Shown: positions 32,110-40,298 of the stretch, one piece after another
Position numbering within the stretch: position 1 is the stretch's first letter
How the letters are laid out: every line of letters begins with the position of its first letter
DNA from: Verrucomicrobia bacterium S94
GTDB lineage: Bacteria; Verrucomicrobiota; Kiritimatiellia; Kiritimatiellales; Pontiellaceae
Assembly (NCBI GenBank): GCA_004299845.1
Contig: CP036201.1
Location: 1,054,001 to 1,118,000 of the forward strand
Direction: 5' to 3'
DNA: 64,000 nucleotides
Made by a program: the position numbers and the translations under genes
Notes under the pieces: model-generated
Databases searched by the model: none
The model's input: only the letters and a program-made list of their open reading frames with translations
What the model was told of the DNA's origin: nothing

Positions 32110-32871
32110 ATGAGTAAGAGGATGTATTTTGCGTGCGGTGCGGTTGCACTGGCTCTGGGGGTTTGTGCGGATGTTTCGGTTATTACCGCGGTGAATCCCG
32201 CTGAGGGATGGTGGAGCAACGGTGTCAACAGCAGCAATAAAACGATGGGGGCATCGGCAACCATTACAGATGCAGGGGGCACCTATTCCGGTTTTACCGG
32301 CATCAGCAGTGTGGCGGGCAGTATCGGCGGAAACATTCTCCACGGCAGTATTGCAACAGACAATCCCGGAACAGCGGCAGAGGCACTGACCGATAACCGT
32401 CTGGATACAGGGGTGGGTAATCCCAGCGACAATACGCAGTTCTGGCTGGGGGAGACGGTCTCATCGCGGCACTTGCTGGCATTTATTTGGACCGGTACCC
32501 GAACGGACAATGGATCAACGAGTTCATGGTACGATCAACCAGCATCCATTACAGCTTTTGATAGCAGCGGTTCGCAGGTCGGAAGCACGGTCAGTGTTCC
32601 GGATGTGGGCGGTGAACATTTCGGACGGGTGAATCTGGGGGGATATACGGCTTTAAATGACCGGGGTATTTTCGGGGTCACGGTTGACATTGCCGATTTC
32701 GGCGGAACGGCTTCCGAGATTGCCTATGTCAGCATCGCCGGCACCCCCAGAACAGATACAACAGATATGATGTATGTCGGAACCGCTGCTGTTCCGGAAC
32801 CTGCAACGCTCGGACTGATTGCTCTGTCCGGCGGAGCGGTACTTTGCATACGCCGCACGTTTATGATCTGA
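32110..32871 (+). CDS. PEP-CTERM sorted secreted protein
   Basis: A 253-residue protein with a Sec signal peptide (CGAVALALGVCA), a beta-rich body of about 200 residues, and a C-terminal PEP-CTERM tripartite signal: VPEPATLGLIA, a hydrophobic helix, then Arg-rich RR. PEP-CTERM proteins are processed by an exosortase (not in this window) and are linked to extracellular polysaccharide in Gram-negative bacteria. The body has no recognised catalytic domain and may bind a sugar. It has a GGAGA ribosome site 6 bases before the start and likely heads an operon with the following LamG gene 25 bases downstream. Confidence 0.85.
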   Translation: MSKRMYFACGAVALALGVCADVSVITAVNPAEGWWSNGVNSSNKTMGASATITDAGGTYSGFTGISSVAGSIGGNILHGSIATDNPGTAAEALTDNRLDTGVGNPSDNTQFWLGETVSSRHLLAFIWTGTRTDNGSTSSWYDQPASITAFDSSGSQVGSTVSVPDVGGEHFGRVNLGGYTALNDRGIFGVTVDIADFGGTASEIAYVSIAGTPRTDTTDMMYVGTAAVPEPATLGLIALSGGAVLCIRRTFMI

Positions 32872-32896
32872 ACGGAAAATTACAGGAGAAAGAGAA

Positions 32897-34822
32897 ATGA
32901 AGAAACTATTATTCACTATAGCAGCAGGCTGTGCCGCTGCATCCGTTCAGGCGGGCGATCTACTGAACTACCTCGATAAAGTCGGCACTCCGTCGGACGG
33001 CGGCAGCGGACCGGTCATCTGGTATAAAACGGCCAGCACTCCGAATGACGGTACGGCCGGGGCGCAGTATACCTTGACCTGGGGCCAGCCGATGACCCGA
33101 CTTTCAACTGATTTCTGGGGGAATGCAGATTCGGCGTTCGGTCTGGAAGCCGGTGCTTCCGGAGGAGCTAATATTGCGAATGCATCGGGGCTTTTTGCAT
33201 CGGGCGATACCGGGACGGTATGTATGCTTTTCCGTACACCGAGCAATATGGCACCGGCTACGGTTTACAGCGTGTTCAACCAGGGACTGTGGGGGGACGG
33301 AGCGCCGTTTGAAATCCGAATCTATGATGGTATACTGGAAGGCAGTACGACGGAAACCGGCGGTGCCCGGCCGACCTGGGACATGATCAGTGGATTGAAA
33401 GGCGGAACCTGGTATTATGTAGCGTATGCCTGGGACCTGACTCTTGAAAGCGATACGCTTTCCTGGTATGCGGGTGAACTGGGGGTAAGCCTGAATAAGG
33501 GAACACGGACCATTATTTCGGCGGGTATGGACTCCAAGGCTGTATTTGTCGGGGGGCGGCCTTCCGGAGGTTCTTTGGATGACGGAGCTGTACAGAGTTT
33601 TGCTATTTATGAACGTATGCTGTCAGAGCAGGCGATTCAGGATCAGTTCGCTACAACCCTTTCCGATTCTGCGCAACGCTTGACGGATTATTCTGAAGTG
33701 ATTGCCAACCCGGCAGATGGAGGTTCCGGCCCGGCGTTATGGTATAAAACCGCCAATCAGCCCAATCTGGGATCGGCAGACAGTTCCTATGTCCTGACCT
33801 GGGGCGGAAAAATGACAAATACGACGGCTGATGTGTGGGGCAATGAGGATGCTGCCTTCGGTCTTGATTATACGGTCGTAACCAATGGGGGGCTTAAGTA
33901 TGCCAATGTGGCATCCTCATCGGGACTGTTTTGCACCGGCGATACCGGAACGATTACGTTCATGTTTAAAACGGGGTCAGCAGATGAGCTGACCGGTTTC
34001 GATTCGCTGTTCAATCAGGGTATCTGGGGCGACGGACAGCACATTGAGGTCGGTATTGAAAACGGACAGCTCCGGGTTACTCATTTCGACAGCGCCTGGA
34101 CAAATGATGCCGGACGCCGGAAGACCTATTGCGGTGAAGCACTGGAAAGCGAAACCTGGTACTATTTCGGTATGACCTGGGATCTCGGGCTGAGCACGAA
34201 TCAAATGACCTGGTTCAAAGGCCGGGCGGGTGATGTTGAACTTGAATCGGGCCGTGCAGGTATGACGGCATCGGGAAATACAGCCAGGTCTATCCTGTTT
34301 GCAGGCCGCAATAACTACTATCCGTTCAAAAATGGATTTTATCAGAATATTGCGATCTATGAGCGAGCTCTTTCGGAAGCTTCCATGCACGCGATGTTTG
34401 ATGCAATTCCTGAGCCGGCACCGCCGGGTTATGATGGATTCAAGGAATTTTTCGGAATGCTGGGTGAACCGAATTCGGGGCCGAATGATGACTATGATTC
34501 CGATGGGCTGAACAATCTTTATGAGTTTGCTCTGGGCGGACATCCCGCCAATGGGACGATAGAGCCGGCTATGCTGCCGACGATGACGTTAGAGGGAAAT
34601 TCGGTTGCCTATACCAACGTGATGCTGACTGCCGGGGATGCGGGAATCAGCTATCGGGTTGAGCAGTGTGATGATCTGATTACCGGAACCTGGACCAATG
34701 CGGGCTGGAGTTCGGTTTCAACCAATCTTACGGCCGATCCTGATTTTAATGTCATGGTTCATGAATTGGATGCAGGCGCTAAAGACCGGCTGTTTATTCG
34801 CCTGAAAATCACACAGCCGTAA
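32897..34822 (+). CDS. Secreted protein with two LamG-like repeats
   Basis: A 641-residue secreted protein with a signal peptide ending in SVQA. Two LamG-like repeats of about 230 residues follow, each starting with a pattern like TPSDGGSGPVIWYKTAS or NPADGGSGPALWYKTAN, and sharing LTWG and FCTGDTGTITFMF-type strands. The repeats are about 40 to 50 percent alike by eye, so they arose by internal duplication. The C-terminus has a calcium-type DYDSDGLNNLYEFALGG motif and an open beta-module. It is probably a carbohydrate-binding or surface protein acting with its neighbours. No catalytic motif was found. Confidence 0.85.
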   Translation: MKKLLFTIAAGCAAASVQAGDLLNYLDKVGTPSDGGSGPVIWYKTASTPNDGTAGAQYTLTWGQPMTRLSTDFWGNADSAFGLEAGASGGANIANASGLFASGDTGTVCMLFRTPSNMAPATVYSVFNQGLWGDGAPFEIRIYDGILEGSTTETGGARPTWDMISGLKGGTWYYVAYAWDLTLESDTLSWYAGELGVSLNKGTRTIISAGMDSKAVFVGGRPSGGSLDDGAVQSFAIYERMLSEQAIQDQFATTLSDSAQRLTDYSEVIANPADGGSGPALWYKTANQPNLGSADSSYVLTWGGKMTNTTADVWGNEDAAFGLDYTVVTNGGLKYANVASSSGLFCTGDTGTITFMFKTGSADELTGFDSLFNQGIWGDGQHIEVGIENGQLRVTHFDSAWTNDAGRRKTYCGEALESETWYYFGMTWDLGLSTNQMTWFKGRAGDVELESGRAGMTASGNTARSILFAGRNNYYPFKNGFYQNIAIYERALSEASMHAMFDAIPEPAPPGYDGFKEFFGMLGEPNSGPNDDYDSDGLNNLYEFALGGHPANGTIEPAMLPTMTLEGNSVAYTNVMLTAGDAGISYRVEQCDDLITGTWTNAGWSSVSTNLTADPDFNVMVHELDAGAKDRLFIRLKITQP

Positions 34823-34836
34823 CTGTTTCATCTCAA

Positions 34837-34853
34837 TTCCCTTTCACAGGGAA
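34837..34853. promoter_or_regulatory. Palindrome resembling the shared dyad
   Basis: TTCCCTTTCACAGGGAA matches the TTCCC, 7 bases, GGGAA pattern of the sites at 26641 and 32009. However, it sits directly in front of a terminator, so it may only be part of the terminator structure. Confidence 0.3.
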
Positions 34854-34854
34854 C

Positions 34855-34889
34855 AGGGTGCTCTGAAAACAGAGCGCCCTTCTTGTTTA
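34855..34889 (+). terminator. Rho-independent terminator
   Basis: AGGGTGCTCTG, loop AAAA, CAGAGCGCCCT, then TCTTGTTT. The stem has one G-T type mismatch. It follows the LamG gene by 33 bases and separates it from the GH16 gene. Confidence 0.8.
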
Positions 34890-34911
34890 TTTATAATAGG
34901 GTTGGTGAATT

Positions 34912-37098
34912 ATGAAAGCAGAACCTATTCGATATACTTTGGCAGTCTGCTTCGGACTGATACTTTGCCAGGCCTGGGCTCAGGATATTGATCCGGCGAG
35001 CGATCCGGATGTACAGCCGGCTTCCGCTACCTCTTTGAACGGTTACCGACTGGCCTGGTCGGATGAGTTTGACGGAACGGCGGTTGATGAAACCAGATGG
35101 AATTACCGGGAGGGGGATGACAGCCGAAGCTTTGTAAAAAGCTACCAAACCTCGGCGAATAATACGGTTTCCAACGGACTCTATCACTGCATATTGAAAA
35201 AAGAGTCTATGGGCAGCAAAGAGTTCACTGCCGGCGGGCTCATCAGCTCTAAACAGATGCGTTACGGTTATTATGAATCCCGTTTCAGATGTCCGCCGAC
35301 AGGGGGATGGCACACCTCGTTCTGGATGATGCCGTATAAGGGAGGTGGATCGCCGGTGATTGAACTGGATGTGTTTGAAAATGATTCGGTCAATCTATAT
35401 GATTATTCCGTAAATGTGCACCGCTGGAAACCCGAACCGCATATGATGTTTGGAACCAGGAAAATCGATACTCCGAATTTGAGTGCCTCGTTTCATGTTC
35501 TGGGCTGTGAATATACACCGGATGCGGTCCGCTACTTCTTCGATGGTGTTTTGGTGCAGGAAGTCGATGCGACTGCGTTTCCCCACGGTGATATGAATAT
35601 CTGGCTGACTTCGCTGGGGCTGGTATATGACGGGCAGCCGACTATTGACGAGTCGCAGCTCCCGGTTGAAGCGCAATACGATTATGTCCGCTATTTTGAA
35701 CTCGGACCGCACGCCACGGTCGAGATTGTTTCTCCGATTTCCGATGGTGCAACCCTGACGGATACGAATACGACCGTCGTGCTTCAGGCGGCAGTGACGG
35801 CGGTCAATACGGGAGCGGTTCCGACGGTTATCTGGTCAAAACAGTCGGGACCGGGCTCGGTTGTTTTTGATGACACCTCCTCCACCAATACGGGGGTGCG
35901 ATTTGCTGCAGACGGCTATTATGAAATCATGTGCTCTGCAATTATCGGGAATATTACTAATTCAGATACTGTTGCCATTGCTGTGAATGCGCCTTTAAGC
36001 GTGACGTTACGAAATGGTGCCGACGGATATGAGCATGCTGCAACGTTCATTCGTGAGGATTATCCGGATCTGAATTCCGGGGCGGATAATGAGCTGATTG
36101 TCGGTCGCTGGGGAGGAGGGGCTTTACGCGGCCTGCTGGAATTTGATCTGAGTGTGCTGGGTTCAAATGCGGTTATTCAGGCTGTGGAACTTTCTCTGTA
36201 TAATTACGGAGGTGCTGGAGCGGTGGGTGATATGGAACTTCGTGAATTGAGTAGGTCTTTCATTGAAGGAACCGGAGATGGAGGTGGGTGGAATGATGGA
36301 AATGGGGACGGTTCAGGGGCCACCTGGTTTTCGCGTACCGGTTCTCAGAACTGGAGCACGGCCGGCGGTGATTTCTATCCTGCACTTCTATCTTCGCATC
36401 CGGGATATGACGCCACGGAAGCCGGTTATAAAACATTTCCCACTTCATCCCGTTTTGTTGATTCCGCGCAGTCCGCCCTGAATGATGTGCAGCCGCTTAA
36501 ACTCATACTTTCGTCTCCGGAGGCAGAGAGCAGCCCGGACGGCAATATTAGCCGGTTCCGTTCCGACGATGCTTCGGCGGCAGATGAACGTCCGGCGCTT
36601 AAAGTGAGTTATCTTGGAAATTTTATTCCGGAGATAAGCGCGGGATCTGATCTGGCGGGAATCATCAACCGTCCGGTTGTTCTGCAGGGCAGTGCCCGTT
36701 ATGCGGATGAGGTGGAATGGCGGCTGGTCAGCGGGCCCGCTCCGGTGAATTTTCCGGATCCATATGTACTTACAAATACGGCACTTTTTGCTGCTCCCGG
36801 GCGTTACCGGCTACGCCTCGCGGGAACCAGTACACAGGGAAGCGGATATCAGGAGATTTCTGTCTCCGTAGTCGATGAACCGCCGGTATTCCATGAAGCG
36901 GAATTGGTGGGCGATGCTTATGTATTTGAAGTCAGTGCCGTAACCGGACTGACCTATACCATACAGCTTTCGACCAACCTGATGTCCGGAAGCTGGAAGG
37001 ATCTCTATACGACAAATGCAGATACTGATCCGATATTCATTGAAGTTCCGTTTTCAACAAACAATGCCGGTTTCTACCGTCTGATTCTTAAACCGTAA
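34912..37098 (+). CDS. GH16-family endo-glycoside hydrolase
   Basis: A 728-residue secreted enzyme that probably cuts beta-1,3 or beta-1,4 galactan chains. After a signal peptide (about 1-23), the GH16 domain (about 40-265) has the catalytic motif VIELDVFEN, with nucleophile Glu about 151, Asp 153 and acid/base Glu about 156. The ExDxxE spacing is that of the beta-bulge GH16 group, which includes agarases, porphyranases and kappa-carrageenases. Substrate-side tryptophans are in GWHTSFWMMPY. Then come a PKD-like domain, a DNRLRE-type domain (about 365-575), another PKD-like domain and a C-terminal module ending AGFYRLILKP. Context with the GH86-like enzyme favours agar or porphyran. Confidence 0.9.
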   Translation: MKAEPIRYTLAVCFGLILCQAWAQDIDPASDPDVQPASATSLNGYRLAWSDEFDGTAVDETRWNYREGDDSRSFVKSYQTSANNTVSNGLYHCILKKESMGSKEFTAGGLISSKQMRYGYYESRFRCPPTGGWHTSFWMMPYKGGGSPVIELDVFENDSVNLYDYSVNVHRWKPEPHMMFGTRKIDTPNLSASFHVLGCEYTPDAVRYFFDGVLVQEVDATAFPHGDMNIWLTSLGLVYDGQPTIDESQLPVEAQYDYVRYFELGPHATVEIVSPISDGATLTDTNTTVVLQAAVTAVNTGAVPTVIWSKQSGPGSVVFDDTSSTNTGVRFAADGYYEIMCSAIIGNITNSDTVAIAVNAPLSVTLRNGADGYEHAATFIREDYPDLNSGADNELIVGRWGGGALRGLLEFDLSVLGSNAVIQAVELSLYNYGGAGAVGDMELRELSRSFIEGTGDGGGWNDGNGDGSGATWFSRTGSQNWSTAGGDFYPALLSSHPGYDATEAGYKTFPTSSRFVDSAQSALNDVQPLKLILSSPEAESSPDGNISRFRSDDASAADERPALKVSYLGNFIPEISAGSDLAGIINRPVVLQGSARYADEVEWRLVSGPAPVNFPDPYVLTNTALFAAPGRYRLRLAGTSTQGSGYQEISVSVVDEPPVFHEAELVGDAYVFEVSAVTGLTYTIQLSTNLMSGSWKDLYTTNADTDPIFIEVPFSTNNAGFYRLILKP

Positions 37099-37140
37099 AA
37101 TTTAACAATAAATATGCACTTATGCGCTGTCCGGTAGTTC

Positions 37141-37216
37141 TTTAGACCACTGGCTGAATGTACAGCTTTTGAAACGCGGGAAATCAGGTACCCTGAGTGG
37201 CGCAAAAGTGGTCAAA
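37141..37216. promoter_or_regulatory. Spaced inverted repeat and palindrome before FAD gene
   Basis: TTTAGACCACT (37141-37151) and AGTGGTCAAA (37207-37216) are inverted relative to each other with one mismatch, spaced 55 bases. Between them is a near palindrome, TCAGGTACCCTGA (37184-37196). The rest of this 197-base gap is unremarkable. These could be regulator sites for the following gene or a weak stem. Confidence 0.3.
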
Positions 37217-37295
37217 AGATGCTGTCTATGATGTATATGCCGGTGCGGCGGATACGTATATATAGCATGCTCAAGGAAACAGGAGTATTGGAGAG

Positions 37296-40200
37296 ATGAT
37301 GAAAGCTTTAATCTACTCATTGGTATTAGGCTTACTGGCTGGTGCCGCTGAAGTAACGCATGCGGATCATGATATCCGTGCATATTGGAGAATGAATGAT
37401 GGAACCGGGCATACTGTTGCCGATTCATCGGGCAATGGAAATACCCTTCAGTTGACCAATTTTGCCTGGTCTGCAGGGATAAACAGTCCGGCCGTTACCA
37501 TGAAAACGGGAGGATTGATTTCGGCAGAAAACAGCAAGACGCTGAATCCTGAAAAATCGATCTCTATTGAAGGTTGGGTGGCACCATGGAATCCGAATTA
37601 CAAGGATTCTCCAACATGGGTCCATAAAGAAGGATCTTACAGTCTGGGTTTTATTCCCGGTGGAAAAATCGGGGCGACGATCTGGATTGACGGGAAATCC
37701 CATACCGTTCAATCGAAAAAATCCGATTTTCCGAAAACGGTCTGGATTTATGCGGCGGCCACCTATGACGGCGAAAAATTAAAGCTTTATATCGACGGAG
37801 AAAAAGATTCGGAAATCGCGGTCTCCGGAAAAATAGATAAAAGTGAATCTCCGGTATTTATCGGTTCGCAGAATGGGAAACATATTCTTTGGAATTCGAT
37901 CGACGAAGTCCGGATTTCCGGCAAAGCACTGAATGCGGAATTTATTGCTGAAACGCATCTTGCAGGGCGTTTTGAAGTGGAACGGGCCGATGCACGTTTT
38001 CAGGCTTTTTTCCATAAGGGCGAAAAGCGGAAAGCAAAGGAAGTGGTACCCGGTTATATCTGGATCGATGCTGAGGATTTTGATGAATACGGCGGCTGGT
38101 GGCTGGAAACCCAGTTTGTCCCGCAGGTGGGGTCGCCCTACATGCTTGCCGCGGGAACCGGCGAGCCGGTGGAGGATGCTGTAACGAAAATCCGCATTGA
38201 AAAAGCGGGTACTTATAAACTCTGGGTTCGCAGCCGCAACTGGATTAAAGAGCACAACCCGGGCACCTTCAATGTGATCGTAAACGGCAGAAAATCTGAA
38301 ACGGTGTTCGGTACGGAGCCGATTCAGGAGTGGGTGTGGCAGGATGGCGGTACTTTTGAGCTGGGTATTGGTGAAGTCGAACTGCGGCTTCATGATCTGA
38401 CCGGATGGTACGGTCGTTGTGATGCGATTATTCTGACACGGGATATGGCTTATGTTCCGCCTTTTGTTCTTGCAGGGTACAAAGGGGAACAGCGCCGTCT
38501 GACCGGTCGTGGAGCAGACGAAGTCACTGTGGGCGATTATGATGTGATTGTCGTGGGTGCTGGTGCTGCCGGCATTAATGCGGCTATTGCCTCGGCTCGT
38601 ACGGGAGCCAAAACCGCGCTGATTCAGAACCGCCCGATGATTGGCGGAAACAACAGTACGGAGATGGGGGTTCCGATTCTCGGTCCGGCTGACTACGGAA
38701 AGAAGAACGCCCGCGAAGGCGGTTTGAATGAGGAAATCGGACGTCTGCGCTCCTATAACTTCATGAAGAAATGGAGTAACGGAGCTGAGGTCGTGGCCGC
38801 GCGGGAGAAGAATCTGACCATTTTCCTGAATACGCATGTTTACGATGTGGAACGTACGGATGGCAATCGTATTACGGCGGTTCGGGCGTTTGATATGATT
38901 GACGGGCATCTGACGCGCTATACCGGAAAACAGTTTATCGACTGCACCGGTGATGGCTGGGTTGGTTATTATGCCGGTGCCGAACTGCTGCGCGGCCGTG
39001 AACCGAGCTGGATGTTCAACGAAAGTCATGCGCCGGAAGACGGCGATATTTTCACGATGAGCGGTGCGTTGTTCCACTCCTCGAAACTGGCCTACGGCAG
39101 TGTGGATACAGGGAAACCGACTCCGTTTAAAGCACCTTCATGGGTATGGGATCTATCGGATAATACAGAAGCGCTGGAGGCGCGTAAAGGGGTGGAGTCA
39201 AGTTGGAAAAGCGGTACCTGGTGGCATGAAAACCGGAATGAAGTGGACGATCTCTGGGATCCGGAATCCGCACGTGACGGACTGATCAATGTCAGTATCA
39301 GCTATTGGAACTGGATTAAAAATGTGTCGAAATTCAAAGAAAAAGCCGCCAATCGGAAATTGACGCAGCTTCCGCTTACCAACGCCAAACGCGAAACGCA
39401 GCGTCTGGTGGGCGACTATATTCTGACGCAGGATGATGTGCTGGAGGCCCGTCATTTCGAGGATGCCATTGGTAACGGTGGATGGGGCTTGGATATCCAC
39501 CATCCGGAAGGAATCTTTTCCAAGGAAGGTCCCTTTGATTTCAATACCCATACGCCGCTGTATAATATTCCGTTCCGGATTCTCTATTCCAGAAATGTGC
39601 CGAATCTGTTTATGGCGGGGCGGAACGTTTCCTGTTCGCATGTGGCGCTTGGAACACTGCGTGTGCAGGCTACTACAGGCGTGATGGGTCAGGCGGCCGG
39701 TACTGCGGCTGCAATGTGCGTGCAGAAAGGTACGGATCCCCGGGGAATCTACGAGCACCATATTCGGGAACTGCAGCAGCAGCTGTTGAAAGATGATGTG
39801 TACATTATCGGTCTGCGAAATGAAGATCCGAATGATCTCGCGCTGATGGCTTCTGTTTCGGCGTCGAGTGAAAAGTCGGCGCTGTTCAGTGCACAAAACG
39901 TTATTAATGGCGTAACCCGTATTGTTGATGATGAAATGAATATGTGGGCGTCCGATCCGGAACAGGAACTGCCGCAGTGGATTGAGCTGGATTTTGGCGG
40001 TAAGAAAAAACTGAATGCGGTGTATCTGACCTTTGACACCGATGTGAATGAGGCCAAGCGGGCGACCTGGGAGTGGAAAAAAGAACATCGGATGCCGCCG
40101 GAAGCGGCCCGCGATTATCAGGTTCAGGTTCAGATCGGTAACCGCTGGAAGACCGTTGCGGATGTGAAGAGCAATTATCAGCGCCGGCGTATTCACCGTT

Positions 40201-40298
40201 TTGAAACCGTGAAAACAGAAAAAATGCGTGTGGTGATCGCTGCCACCAATGGCGATCCTTCCGCACGCATTTACGAAGTGCGCGCATATAATGAATAA
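37296..40298 (+). CDS. Secreted LamG/FAD-dependent oxidoreductase
   Basis: Intact 1000-residue paralogue of the broken gene at 13678. Order: signal peptide (1-23), LamG (about 28-225), jelly-roll-like domain (about 250-385, WIDAEDFDEYGGWW), FAD_oxidored domain with YDVIVVGAGAAGINAAIASA (about 415-435) and MIGGNNSTEMGVP, then FMAGRNVSCSHVALG, and a C-terminal discoidin-like domain ending ARIYEVRAYNE. FAD proteins of this type are often named xanthan-lyase-like by homology, but no lyase activity should be assumed. The leader is Sec-type, without twin arginine, which is odd for a flavoprotein. Its stop codon directly abuts the stop of the convergent gene at 40299. Confidence 0.88.
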   Translation: MMKALIYSLVLGLLAGAAEVTHADHDIRAYWRMNDGTGHTVADSSGNGNTLQLTNFAWSAGINSPAVTMKTGGLISAENSKTLNPEKSISIEGWVAPWNPNYKDSPTWVHKEGSYSLGFIPGGKIGATIWIDGKSHTVQSKKSDFPKTVWIYAAATYDGEKLKLYIDGEKDSEIAVSGKIDKSESPVFIGSQNGKHILWNSIDEVRISGKALNAEFIAETHLAGRFEVERADARFQAFFHKGEKRKAKEVVPGYIWIDAEDFDEYGGWWLETQFVPQVGSPYMLAAGTGEPVEDAVTKIRIEKAGTYKLWVRSRNWIKEHNPGTFNVIVNGRKSETVFGTEPIQEWVWQDGGTFELGIGEVELRLHDLTGWYGRCDAIILTRDMAYVPPFVLAGYKGEQRRLTGRGADEVTVGDYDVIVVGAGAAGINAAIASARTGAKTALIQNRPMIGGNNSTEMGVPILGPADYGKKNAREGGLNEEIGRLRSYNFMKKWSNGAEVVAAREKNLTIFLNTHVYDVERTDGNRITAVRAFDMIDGHLTRYTGKQFIDCTGDGWVGYYAGAELLRGREPSWMFNESHAPEDGDIFTMSGALFHSSKLAYGSVDTGKPTPFKAPSWVWDLSDNTEALEARKGVESSWKSGTWWHENRNEVDDLWDPESARDGLINVSISYWNWIKNVSKFKEKAANRKLTQLPLTNAKRETQRLVGDYILTQDDVLEARHFEDAIGNGGWGLDIHHPEGIFSKEGPFDFNTHTPLYNIPFRILYSRNVPNLFMAGRNVSCSHVALGTLRVQATTGVMGQAAGTAAAMCVQKGTDPRGIYEHHIRELQQQLLKDDVYIIGLRNEDPNDLALMASVSASSEKSALFSAQNVINGVTRIVDDEMNMWASDPEQELPQWIELDFGGKKKLNAVYLTFDTDVNEAKRATWEWKKEHRMPPEAARDYQVQVQIGNRWKTVADVKSNYQRRRIHRFETVKTEKMRVVIAATNGDPSARIYEVRAYNE

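Noticed and set aside
34429-34440. PEP-CTERM signal in the LamG protein (IPEPAPPG)
   Set aside because: It is not followed by a hydrophobic helix and basic end; about 130 residues follow.
37779-39077. 432-residue open frame on the minus strand
   Set aside because: It lies within the intact FAD oxidoreductase gene and shows no motif.
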